Assembly (NCBI GenBank): GCA_039805865.1
Contig: JBDLTI010000004.1
Coordinates: forward strand, 4,264-68,263
Length of the DNA: 64,000 bases
Reading direction: 5' to 3'
Source: Fluviibacter sp039805865
GTDB taxonomy: Bacteria; Pseudomonadota; Gammaproteobacteria; Burkholderiales; Rhodocyclaceae
Each line of letters starts with the position of its first letter. Within the stretch, counting starts at the first letter, position 1. The notes under the pieces are model-generated. The model made no database searches and was not told where the DNA came from. It worked only from the letters and a program-made list of their open reading frames with translations. Below are positions 25,467 to 33,314 of the stretch, piece after piece. Position numbers and translations under genes: made by a program.

Positions 25467-28201
25467 TGTGCGTCGTCCCAATTGGGGCCGATACCGATAT
25501 CGACCACTAGGGGCACCTTCAATTTAGCAACGTTGGTCATGAGTGGACCCAAGGCTTCGCTAACGCGGGCCCGTTCATGATCTGGCACTTCGAGCACCAG
25601 TTCATCATGCACCTGCATGATGAGGAGCGTTTCGAGTTTCTCCTGCGTGATCCAGTCTTGAACAGCGATCATGGCCAGTTTGATCAGATCAGCGGCCGTG
25701 CCTTGCATTGGTGCATTAATGGCGGCGCGTTCGGCACCCTGGCGGCGACCCTGTTGACCGGCTTTAAGGTCGGGTAGCCAGAGGCGGCGGCCAAAGACGG
25801 TTTCGACGTAGCCGTTCTGGTGCGCGTTCTGACGCGTTTCTTCCATATAGCGCGCAACACCCGGGTAACGATCAAAGTAACGATCAATGTAGGTTTGTGC
25901 TGAACCGCGGTCTATATCGAGTTGCTTGGCTAAGCCGAAAGCGCTCATGCCATAGATGAGACCGAAGTTAATGGCTTTGGCTGCGCGTCGTTGGTTGTCA
26001 TCGACTTCGAGCGGCATTACGCCGAACACTTCGGCGGCCGTTGCACGGTGAATGTCTTCGCCTTGAGCAAAGGCATCGAGCAGGCCCTTGTCAGCCGATA
26101 GATGCGCCATGATGCGCAATTCAATCTGCGAGTAGTCAGCTGAAAAGATGCTGTGGCCGGGGCGTGCAATAAAGGCGGCGCGAATCCGGCGGCCTTCCGG
26201 TGTGCGCACCGGAATGTTTTGCAGATTGGGATCAGAGCTGGCCAGGCGGCCGGTGACGGCGGTGGTTTGCGAGTAATGGGTGTGAACCCGACCAGTGGCT
26301 GGATTGATGCGCTGAGGCAGTTTGTCGCAATAGGTGTTCTTCAGTTTGGCGATGCCACGGTATTCCAGCAGTACGCGGGGTAGCGGAAAGTCGAGTGCCA
26401 ACTCGGAGAGGACTTCCTCGTCAGTCGATGGGGTGCCCGAGGCCGTTTTCTTTTTGACCGGGAGCCCCTGCTGGGTAAATAGAATCTCGGCGAGCTGCTT
26501 AGGGGAGTTGAGGTTAAAGCTTTGTCCGGCGAGTGCGTGGGCTTCGGTTTCAATGGCCAGCATGCGCTCCCCTAGGGCGTGGCTCTGGTCGGCTAATAGT
26601 TGGTTGTCGATGAGCACACCATTCTGTTCCATGGTGAACAGCACTTGTGCAGTGGGTAATTCCAGTTTGCGATAGGTGCTTTCCAAACCCGGCTCGCTGG
26701 CTAAGCGCGGCAACAGTTTCTTGGCAATGCGTAGCGTGATATCTGCATCTTCCGCCGCATAAGCGGCGGCATCGGCCACCGCCACTTGATTAAATCCGAT
26801 CTGGTTGGCACCTTTGCCACAGATCGCTTCGTACGGAATGGTCGGCATGCCCAGGTGGCGACGAGCAAGTGTGCCGAGTTCCAGTGCGCCGGGGCTGACT
26901 TGCCCGGCTTCGAGCACATATGCAGCCAACAAGGTGTCGTCGACAATGCCGGCGAGCTGAATACCGTGATTGGCGAATACGTGTTGATCGTATTTGGCGT
27001 GTTGCAGAATTTTCTGGGGCTGCGCACTTTCAAGCCAGGGTTTCAAGCGGGCGAGCGTTTCTGCAAACGGCAACTGGTTCGGCGTGTCCGGGCCATCGTG
27101 GGCGAGCGGGAGATAAGCCGCTTCGCCAGGGGCGACGGCAAAGGAAATGCCGACCAGGCGCGCCTGTTGTTCGTCCAGGCTGGTGGTTTCGGTATCTAGC
27201 GCAACGCGGGGCGCGTGCTCGATTTTGTTCAGCCAGCGTTCCAGTGTCGCCTTATCCAGAATGGTTTCGTAATGGATGCGGTGTGCGCCATCGTCCGGCA
27301 AAAGGGTCGGTGCGGCTTCGGCCTCTGTTTTGGCGCCCGCTTTGGGTGCCGCGCCCGGTTCATCAATGGCTTTGAGCCAGGTTTTGAAACCGTTGTGCCG
27401 AAAAACTTCTCGCAGCGTGTTCTGATCTTCCTGTGTGGCGAGGAGATCGGTAATCGCCATGGGCAGCGCGACATCGGTTTTGACGGTGGTGAGCGTGCGG
27501 CCCAGCGGCAGGAATTCGAGATGGCCGCGCAGGTTCTCGCCAACAACGCCTTTGATATCGGCAGCGTGCGCAATAACGCCATCTAGATCGCCATAGGTCT
27601 GTATCCATTTGGCGGCGGTTTTGGGCCCGACCTTCGGTACGCCCGGAATGTTATCGGCCGTGTCACCGACCAAAGCCAGGTAGTCGGTAATGCGGTCTGG
27701 CATCACACCGAATTTGGCTTCAACGCCGGCAACATCCAGACGTTCGTTACTCATGGTGTTGACGAGGGTCACCTGCGGTGTGACGAGCTGTGCCAGATCT
27801 TTGTCGCCGGTGGAGACGATTACCGAAAAACCCGCCTGCGCGGCTTGTTGAGCAAGTGTGCCAATCACGTCATCGGCTTCGACACCGCTTTCCATGAGCA
27901 ACGGCCAACCGAGCGCGCGCACCACGGCATGAATCGGCTCAATCTGTTTGGCCAGATCTTCGGGCATCGGAGGGCGGTGTGCTTTGTATTCGCTAAACAG
28001 GCTGTCTCGGAAGGTAGGTCCGCTGGCGTCAAAAATACAGGCGCGGTATTCTGCGTCGATATCACTGGTTAGGCGACGGAGCATGGAGATCATGCCGTAC
28101 AGGGCGCCGGTCGGGTCGCCCGATTGATTGCGCAGGTCGGGTAGTGCATGAAATGCGCGGTACAGGTACGATGAACCGTCGACAAGCAGTAAAGTAGGCA
28201 T
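25463..28201 (-). CDS. polA: DNA polymerase I PolA
   Basis: A 912-residue repair and Okazaki-fragment polymerase with all three domains. The 5' nuclease comes first (LLVDGSSYLYRAFHALP, STGDKDLAQLV, GVPKVGPKTAAKW). The 3'-5' exonuclease follows near residues 330-520 (VALDTETTSLD, DTLLAAYVLE, AEDADITLRI), so proofreading residues are retained. The polymerase domain has FSADYSQIELRIMAHLS, the O-helix RRAAKAINFGLIYG and the late MQVHDELVLEV. The start codon is only about 22 bases from the proposed start of the divergent LOG gene, so promoters must lie within coding sequence. Confidence 0.97.
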   Translation of the reverse strand: MPTLLLVDGSSYLYRAFHALPDLRNQSGDPTGALYGMISMLRRLTSDIDAEYRACIFDASGPTFRDSLFSEYKAHRPPMPEDLAKQIEPIHAVVRALGWPLLMESGVEADDVIGTLAQQAAQAGFSVIVSTGDKDLAQLVTPQVTLVNTMSNERLDVAGVEAKFGVMPDRITDYLALVGDTADNIPGVPKVGPKTAAKWIQTYGDLDGVIAHAADIKGVVGENLRGHLEFLPLGRTLTTVKTDVALPMAITDLLATQEDQNTLREVFRHNGFKTWLKAIDEPGAAPKAGAKTEAEAAPTLLPDDGAHRIHYETILDKATLERWLNKIEHAPRVALDTETTSLDEQQARLVGISFAVAPGEAAYLPLAHDGPDTPNQLPFAETLARLKPWLESAQPQKILQHAKYDQHVFANHGIQLAGIVDDTLLAAYVLEAGQVSPGALELGTLARRHLGMPTIPYEAICGKGANQIGFNQVAVADAAAYAAEDADITLRIAKKLLPRLASEPGLESTYRKLELPTAQVLFTMEQNGVLIDNQLLADQSHALGERMLAIETEAHALAGQSFNLNSPKQLAEILFTQQGLPVKKKTASGTPSTDEEVLSELALDFPLPRVLLEYRGIAKLKNTYCDKLPQRINPATGRVHTHYSQTTAVTGRLASSDPNLQNIPVRTPEGRRIRAAFIARPGHSIFSADYSQIELRIMAHLSADKGLLDAFAQGEDIHRATAAEVFGVMPLEVDDNQRRAAKAINFGLIYGMSAFGLAKQLDIDRGSAQTYIDRYFDRYPGVARYMEETRQNAHQNGYVETVFGRRLWLPDLKAGQQGRRQGAERAAINAPMQGTAADLIKLAMIAVQDWITQEKLETLLIMQVHDELVLEVPDHERARVSEALGPLMTNVAKLKVPLVVDIGIGPNWDDAH

Positions 28202-28223
28202 AGTGAACCGAGAGGCAGACAGC

Positions 28224-28964
28224 GTGGAAAATCATACAAAACGATTCAGATTCCAGACATCGGAAGCTTCCGATGGCCATGATGCCGAAACGCTAGCCGA
28301 GCGTGAAGCCTGGCGACTGTTCGGAATTATGTCAGAGTTCGTGGAGGCCACGGATCGTCTGGCGGAGGTGCGCCCTGCCGTTTCGATATTCGGTAGCGCT
28401 CGGGTGTTGCCAGATAGCCCCTATTACGCGCTGACAGAAACTATTGCCCGTAAGCTTTCAGATGCCGGCTTGGGCGTGATTTCAGGGGGTGGCCCCGGTG
28501 TGATGGAGGCGGCCAACAAAGGGGCTTTTGGCGGCAATGGCCCGTCTATTGGCCTGAATATCCAGTTACCGCACGAGCAGCATACCAACCCCTATCAGGA
28601 TGTATCGCTGGGATTTAGACACTTCTTTGCCCGCAAATACATGTTCGTGCGATTTGCGGTGGCTTATGTCGTGATGCCCGGTGGCTTTGGTACGCTGGAT
28701 GAGCTGATGGAAGCATTAACGCTGATCCAAACGCGTAAAAGTCGGCAGTTCCCGGTGATTCTGGTGGGTGTGGCATTCTGGGGTGGGCTCATTGATTGGC
28801 TGAGAGAGCAGTTGGTTGGGGAAAAAATGATTAATCCTGAGGATATGGATCTGCTTCAGATTATTGATGATCCGGACCAGGTGGTTGAAGCAATCTTCAG
28901 TCATTACGAAACACGAGGCTTTGCACCATTGCCTGGTGAGCGCGAGCTTTTGCTCAACCTGTAA
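28224..28964 (+). CDS. LOG family (TIGR00730) Rossmann-fold protein
   Basis: A 246-residue cytoplasmic protein of the LOG/lysine-decarboxylase-like family, whose studied members cleave nucleoside 5'-monophosphates to free base and ribose phosphate. The two signatures are present: SGGGPGVMEAANKGAFGG near residue 90 and MPGGFGTLDELMEALTLIQT near residue 150, with SIFGSARV opening the fold. The GTG at 28224 is preferred as start because AGAGG lies eight bases before it; a GTG at 28203 is also in frame. The long acidic N-terminal extension is usual for proteobacterial members. Confidence 0.87.
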   Translation: MENHTKRFRFQTSEASDGHDAETLAEREAWRLFGIMSEFVEATDRLAEVRPAVSIFGSARVLPDSPYYALTETIARKLSDAGLGVISGGGPGVMEAANKGAFGGNGPSIGLNIQLPHEQHTNPYQDVSLGFRHFFARKYMFVRFAVAYVVMPGGFGTLDELMEALTLIQTRKSRQFPVILVGVAFWGGLIDWLREQLVGEKMINPEDMDLLQIIDDPDQVVEAIFSHYETRGFAPLPGERELLLNL

Positions 28965-28998
28965 TAAAATCTGTTTATTACTCCGTCTGGAATCCGGC

Positions 28999-29379
28999 AT
29001 GTCTCTTATATTTAAACGCGCGTCTTCTATTTTGTTGAAGCGTGCCTGTCTGGTGGCGCTAGGCATGGGCTTCTCATCCATGGTCTTTGCGCAGGTCTCT
29101 ACGTTGCCACCACAAGTGGTGACGAATGATCCTGCATTGCTCAGCCCGCAGGCAGAAGCTGAGGAAGATGCCAGCGTGACGATTTCGCCCGATGATCGCA
29201 GCACGAGCGTGCGCACTTATGGCCGTGGCGGACAGCCATCGCGCGAAGTGGTGGACCCACCGATTCTGCCGTCTTATTCAGAGGCACCGCCTGCTGAGCC
29301 TCAATCAGTGATTCCGGATTCAGATCCGGTGCGTGGCGACATGGTGCAGCCGCCCATGTGGACCCTCTGGAGCTGGTGA
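28999..29379 (+). CDS. Exported proline-rich protein, possibly DUF2782-like
   Basis: A 126-residue protein with an N-terminal signal peptide (KRACLVALGMGFSSMVFA, cleavage likely after VFA). The mature part is Pro/Glu/Asp/Ser rich with the patch ASVTISPDDRSTSVRTYGRGG, which resembles the DUF2782 core in its position near polA and its two short strands. I am not certain of that assignment. The function is unknown; location is probably periplasmic. Its TGA overlaps the ATG of the next membrane protein gene (TGATG), implying coupling. Confidence 0.65.
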   Translation: MSLIFKRASSILLKRACLVALGMGFSSMVFAQVSTLPPQVVTNDPALLSPQAEAEEDASVTISPDDRSTSVRTYGRGGQPSREVVDPPILPSYSEAPPAEPQSVIPDSDPVRGDMVQPPMWTLWSW

Positions 29380-30209
29380 TGCCGGAACGTCATATGCGTC
29401 ATCATCGTCAGGGCCCTTGGCAGGATGCTCATCCCGCGGATCACTTGCCGCAGATTCGTCATGTAGGCGTTGGCCATGGCGTCCGTTGGATTAGCGAAGG
29501 CTGGGCGTTATTTTTGCGCCGTCCCGGGCTCTGGCTGATCACGGCGTTTCTGCAAACGCTTTTAATCATGCTGGTACTGCTGGTGCCGTTGTTAGGACAG
29601 GTGGGCGCCCATTTGTTGATGCCGGTGCTATCCGCTGGGCTGATGGTAGTAGCACACCGGGTTCAATATAACGAGCCGGTTGCGGTTGCTGATGCGTTTA
29701 CGGGATTCAAAGAACATGCGCCCGCAGTCGTTAACGTGGGTGTCTGGTACATGCTAGGTTGGATGCTGATTGTGGCGCTGGGCTTGTTGCTGGGCGGCGG
29801 TGCTGCATTGTCTGGTATGGCAGTGGGTATGGAAACCCAGTATGAGTGGCTGGGTGTGGCGATTAGTGTGTTTGGCATTATTCTGGCCGTAACCATTAGC
29901 CTGTTGCTGGTGTTGCCGTTGGTGATGTCGGTTTGGTTAGCACCACCCTTGGCGGTGTTCCATGAAATTTCGGCAATGGCTGCGATGAAGCATTCTTTTG
30001 TGGCGAGCTGGCGTAGCTTGCCCGCTTTTGTGGTGGCTTTCTTTCTGGTGGCGCTGATGCTCTTCCTGACAGCGTTGACGATGGGTCTGGCGCTACTGGT
30101 GGTTATTCCCATCATGGCCGGCGCAACGTATGCGGCGTATCAGGATATGTTCGAATTAACGCAGTCAGATGCTGCTCAGCCAAGCGGCGCTGAACCAACG
30201 GATGTCTGA
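29379..30209 (+). CDS. BPSS1780-type integral membrane protein, copy 1
   Basis: A 276-residue inner-membrane protein with six or so hydrophobic segments after a His-rich cytoplasmic start (HMRHHRQGPWQDAHPADH). The domain entry GVRWISEGWALFLRRPGLWLI and the later SFVASWRSLPAFVVAFFLVALM match the BPSS1780 family, whose function is unknown. The next gene is a divergent paralogue with the same layout (WQWFRDGFARYRRNPVLMVF), pointing to an old tandem duplication. It ends eight bases inside the next gene (ATGTCTGA). Confidence 0.8.
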   Translation: MPERHMRHHRQGPWQDAHPADHLPQIRHVGVGHGVRWISEGWALFLRRPGLWLITAFLQTLLIMLVLLVPLLGQVGAHLLMPVLSAGLMVVAHRVQYNEPVAVADAFTGFKEHAPAVVNVGVWYMLGWMLIVALGLLLGGGAALSGMAVGMETQYEWLGVAISVFGIILAVTISLLLVLPLVMSVWLAPPLAVFHEISAMAAMKHSFVASWRSLPAFVVAFFLVALMLFLTALTMGLALLVVIPIMAGATYAAYQDMFELTQSDAAQPSGAEPTDV

Positions 30210-31008
30210 TTCAAGCAAACGCATCGGCCTGGCAACAGGCTGGCAGTGGTTTCGTGACGGCTTTGCCCGTTACCGGCGCAACCCTGTGCTCATGGTTTTC
30301 TGGGTGATGTCCTATTGGACAATGCTGGGCATGGCGGGCTTGGTTCCCGTGATCGGTGATCTGCTGGTGGCTGCGTTAGCGCCTGTATTGCTGGTGGGGG
30401 TGTTGGCAGGTTGTCGTGCGCTGGACACTGAAACGATGCCCAGCTTTACGCTGCTGTTTTCCGGTTTCCGTAACCGCTTGCAGCCCTTGATGGGATTAGG
30501 CGTATTGCACTTTTTGCTCACGCTGGGTGTACTTGGTCTGACGGCCGCTTTTGATGGTGGTGTGCTTTTGCAGTTTATGGCGCGATCGACTTTAGGCGCG
30601 GGTACCGATGCAACGACGCTGGATCCTGACAGCCTCTCTCTCACTGCCATGTTGGTGGCACTAGCTGTTTATGTCCCAGTGATGTTGGCCTTTGCCTATG
30701 CGCCGTTACTGGTTGCCTGGCGTGGTTTCGGTGTAGGCAAAGCACTCTTTTTCAGCCTGGTGGGTTCATGGCGTGCCTGGCAGGGCTTGATGGGCCTGTT
30801 TTTTGCCATTCTGGTTTTTGGTGTGCTGGTTCCGGCCGTAGTGATGATGTTGCTGGTCGCGTTAGGTGTAGGTGATGCGGTCGTTACGTCATTAGTGGTT
30901 GTGCCGCTGATGGCCGTATTGGCGCCGACAGTGGTTTCAGCCTTCCTCAGCAGCTATCGTGATGTATTGGCAGATAACGAGGGCGCCGCCCCGGCGCAGC
31001 CGACCTGA
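30202..31008 (+). CDS. BPSS1780-type integral membrane protein, copy 2
   Basis: A 268-residue membrane protein paralogous to the preceding gene product: both open with a Trp/Arg amphipathic entry, followed by paired helices ending GLVPVIGDLLVAALAPVLLVGVLAG here and LVPLLGQVGAHLLMPVLSAGLMVVA there. The second half repeats helices with FFSLVGSWRAWQGLMGLFFAILVF. The function is unknown. The ATG overlaps the stop of copy 1 by eight bases, and its own TGA overlaps the apparent CTG start of nadD, so all three are linked in translation. Confidence 0.8.
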   Translation: MSDSSKRIGLATGWQWFRDGFARYRRNPVLMVFWVMSYWTMLGMAGLVPVIGDLLVAALAPVLLVGVLAGCRALDTETMPSFTLLFSGFRNRLQPLMGLGVLHFLLTLGVLGLTAAFDGGVLLQFMARSTLGAGTDATTLDPDSLSLTAMLVALAVYVPVMLAFAYAPLLVAWRGFGVGKALFFSLVGSWRAWQGLMGLFFAILVFGVLVPAVVMMLLVALGVGDAVVTSLVVVPLMAVLAPTVVSAFLSSYRDVLADNEGAAPAQPT

Positions 31009-31658
31009 AACTGATCGGCATTCTTGGCGGTACTTTTGACCCGGTACATATCGGGCACCTGCAACTAGCAGAAGAAGCTATCGCGACGTTTCATCTGGAT
31101 GAACTACGCTGTATTCCTGCCGGACAGCCGCCGCATCGCCAGCTACCACAGGTGGATGCAACGCACCGCCTTGCCATGGCGAGATTGGCCTTTGCAGCGC
31201 ACAGCACATGTCGGGTTGATGATGCCGAGATCCTGCAAACAGGCCCTTCCTGGACAATTGGTACCCTGGAACGATTGCGTCAGCGTGAACCGGCTACGAG
31301 CCTGTTGATCATTATGGGTGCCGATGCCTTGTTAGGGCTGCCTACCTGGCATCGCTGGGAGGAATTGTTGGACTATGCCCATATTGCAGTGGCGAATCGC
31401 CCCGAGTCTGCGCTGGTGCCCAATGAGATGCCCGAACCCTTAAGAACTTTCTGGGAAAAGCATCACACCACCGATCTAGACCGGCTGCGGGAACAACCCG
31501 CAGGATGTCTGGTTTCGTTTACCATAGCGCCTTGTACGGTGTCGGCAACACAAGTGCGTCGTGCCGTTGGGCAGGGACAGTCAATTTCTGGCCTGGTGCC
31601 TGAAGCGGTTGAAAATTACATCGTCCAGCACCATCTCTATCAGCAGACCGCGCATTGA
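31005..31658 (+). CDS. nadD: Nicotinate-nucleotide adenylyltransferase NadD, apparent CTG start
   Basis: Makes nicotinate adenine dinucleotide from nicotinate mononucleotide and ATP in NAD synthesis. The nucleotidyltransferase motif GGTFDPVHIGH is at residues 8-18 and the second ATP motif reads VSATQVRRAVGQG. No ATG, GTG or TTG exists in this frame between the stop at 30975 and this motif. The only codon giving the usual family N-terminus (M-K-x-I-G-x-L-G-G-T) is CTG at 31005, which overlaps the previous stop as CTGA. Translation would then be by coupled reinitiation. A GTG at 31152 would delete the active site. A sequencing error is the alternative. 217 residues. Confidence 0.9.
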   Translation: MKLIGILGGTFDPVHIGHLQLAEEAIATFHLDELRCIPAGQPPHRQLPQVDATHRLAMARLAFAAHSTCRVDDAEILQTGPSWTIGTLERLRQREPATSLLIIMGADALLGLPTWHRWEELLDYAHIAVANRPESALVPNEMPEPLRTFWEKHHTTDLDRLREQPAGCLVSFTIAPCTVSATQVRRAVGQGQSISGLVPEAVENYIVQHHLYQQTAH

Positions 31659-31684
31659 CGGTCATTACAGCATCAAGGAACAGC

Positions 31685-32233
31685 ATGCCTAAAGAACTCT
31701 CGATCAAAAAGCTTGAAACCATCGCCGTTGATGCGCTGGAAGATATCAAGGGTCGTGACATCATCATTGTTAACACGACCAAAGTGTCACAGATGTTCGA
31801 ACGCATTGTGCTGGCGAGCGGTGAGTCGAACCGTCAGGTACGCGCGTTGGCACGCAATGTGGCTGATAAGGTGCGTGAAGCGGGTGGTGAAGTACTCTCG
31901 ACAGAGGGTGAAGAGACTGGTGAATGGGTACTGGTTGATCTGGGTCCGGTGGTTGTTCACATCATGCAGCCGACGGTACGTGCCCACTTCGACCTAGAAG
32001 GCCTATGGGGTCAAGGCAAGCCTGCCGGCCATGCTGCTGAGAAAGCTGCTAAAAAAGCCAGTGTTAAAAAAGCGCTGAGCAAGTCGCCGGCTGTCGATGC
32101 AGTCGAGAAGACGCCTGCCAAAAAACCTGCCGCTAAAAAACCAGCAGCAAAGAAACCGGCTGCTAAAAAGCCGGCTGCGAAGAAACCCGCCGCCAAGAAG
32201 CCTGTCGTACGCGCTAAAAAATCGGCTGAATGA
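31685..32233 (+). CDS. rsfS: Ribosomal silencing factor RsfS with a Lys/Ala/Pro-rich tail
   Basis: Binds ribosomal protein uL14 and blocks subunit joining during starvation. The RsfS domain spans about residues 3-113 (KKLETIAVDALEDIKGRDI, SNRQVRALARNVADKVREAG, EWVLVDLGPVVVHIM). The tail from about residue 118 is strongly basic and holds six consecutive AKKP-type units. Escherichia coli RsfS is about 105 residues, so this protein (182) is far longer. The start ATG at 31685 has an AAGGA site 27 bases after nadD. It overlaps rlmH by four bases (ATGA), the usual nadD-rsfS-rlmH order. Confidence 0.95.
   Translation: MPKELSIKKLETIAVDALEDIKGRDIIIVNTTKVSQMFERIVLASGESNRQVRALARNVADKVREAGGEVLSTEGEETGEWVLVDLGPVVVHIMQPTVRAHFDLEGLWGQGKPAGHAAEKAAKKASVKKALSKSPAVDAVEKTPAKKPAAKKPAAKKPAAKKPAAKKPAAKKPVVRAKKSAE
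32117..32203 (+). repeat. In-frame AAKKP codon repeats in the rsfS tail
   Basis: Six successive units encode AKKP or AAKKP, 15 bases each after the first. Codons differ between units (AAA/AAG for lysine; GCC, GCT, GCA, GCG for alanine), so the repeat is kept at protein level and is not a recent slippage product. The composition resembles histone H1-like and AlgP-type tails, which bind nucleic acids by charge. Confidence 0.9.
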
Positions 32234-32700
32234 AGCTGCACCTGATCAGCGTTGGTCAGCGGTTGCCGGATTGGGCCGCTGACGCCTGTTCAGATTACCT
32301 CAAGCGCTTTCCCCGCTCGCAGCCCATCGTGCTACATGAGATTAAAGCGGAGCCGCGTACCGGCAATCGCACCGCGCAGCAGATCATGGATCTGGAAGCG
32401 GCTCGTATTGAAGCGGCTATTCCTGCGGGTGCGCGTCGTGTCATGCTGGACGAGCGTGGCACAGATCTCACCACCATAGCGCTATCTAAAAAGCTGGAAT
32501 ACTGGCAAGGTGAGGCTCAGGATGTGGCGTTGATCATTGGTGGGGCAGATGGTATTTCGCCGGCGTTGAAATCAACGGCGCATGAAATGATCCGGTTGTC
32601 GTCATTGACGTTGCCGCATGCCATGGCGCGTGTGTTGCTGACCGAGCAGTTGTATCGTGCCATTACAGTGCTGGCCGGGCATCCCTACCATCGTGAATAA
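32230..32700 (+). CDS. rlmH: 23S rRNA (pseudouridine1915-N3)-methyltransferase RlmH
   Basis: A 156-residue SPOUT methyltransferase that modifies pseudouridine 1915 in helix 69 of 23S rRNA on assembled ribosomes. The family start MKLHLISVGQRLPDWA, the SAM-knot motif ALIIGGADGISP and the end HAMARVLLTEQLYRAITVLAGHPYHRE are complete. The start overlaps the rsfS stop by four bases. Its neighbours are ribosome-related on one side and maf on the other. Confidence 0.97.
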   Translation: MKLHLISVGQRLPDWAADACSDYLKRFPRSQPIVLHEIKAEPRTGNRTAQQIMDLEAARIEAAIPAGARRVMLDERGTDLTTIALSKKLEYWQGEAQDVALIIGGADGISPALKSTAHEMIRLSSLTLPHAMARVLLTEQLYRAITVLAGHPYHRE

Positions 32701-32704
32701 ACCC

Positions 32705-33310
32705 ATGCAGACAATCTGGTTGGCTTCTAAAAGTCCGCGTCGCGCCGAGTTGTTAGCGGGGATGGGTGTGCCATTTGAAGTGCTGCAGTTTACCGATGAT
32801 GCAGGTGCGCAGTACGAAGTCGATGAGTCGGTGTTTCCCGGAGAGCCGCCTCGAGACTATGTGCGCCGTGTCGCCTTTGATAAAGCCTTACATGCTGTTT
32901 CCTACGTACGTGATCGCGGGTTGGTGGAGCGCCCCTTGTTGTCTGCTGACACAACCGTTGCGTTGGGCGACCGTATTCTGGGCAAACCTGCGGATGCTGA
33001 TGAAGCACGCGACATGTTGAAAGTGCTTTCGGGTCAAGTACATGAAGTACTAACCTCAGTGGTGCTGGCGCATGGACATGATATCCGTCAGCTGCTATCG
33101 GTTAGCCAGGTGCGTTTTATGAGCTTGAGCGATGCAACGATTGAACGTTACATTGCCAGTGGCGAGCCTTTTGATAAAGCAGGTGGCTACGGCATACAAG
33201 GGCATGCAGGTGTTTTTGTGGCAGAGATGCAGGGCAGCTTCACCGGCATTATGGGGTTGCCCGTGCACGAAACCGCTTGCTTGCTTGAGTCTTGCGGTTA
33301 CGCTTTCTGA
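32705..33310 (+). CDS. Maf family nucleoside triphosphate pyrophosphatase
   Basis: A 201-residue house-cleaning pyrophosphatase of the Maf/YhdE group that hydrolyses dTTP, UTP or modified nucleotides. The opening IWLASKSPRRAELLAGMGVPF, the conserved ADTTVALGDRILGKP, and GEPFDKAGGYGIQGHAGVFV identify it. The motif order fits the YhdE (dTTP/UTP) branch, but substrate preference is not certain. It starts at ATG 32705, four bases after the rlmH stop; a GTG at 32693 in frame overlaps rlmH. The usual rng partner lies on the same strand at 35.8 kb, separated by two reverse genes. Confidence 0.93.
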   Translation: MQTIWLASKSPRRAELLAGMGVPFEVLQFTDDAGAQYEVDESVFPGEPPRDYVRRVAFDKALHAVSYVRDRGLVERPLLSADTTVALGDRILGKPADADEARDMLKVLSGQVHEVLTSVVLAHGHDIRQLLSVSQVRFMSLSDATIERYIASGEPFDKAGGYGIQGHAGVFVAEMQGSFTGIMGLPVHETACLLESCGYAF

Positions 33311-33314
33311 AGCG

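Noticed and set aside
31152..31658. nadD starting at GTG 31152
   Set aside because: This start would remove the GGTFDPVHIGH active site; the frame continues upstream with perfect family similarity to CTG 31005.
32117..32203. Repeats considered as a CRISPR or minisatellite
   Set aside because: The 15-base units are in frame, vary only at synonymous positions, have no spacers and encode the RsfS tail.
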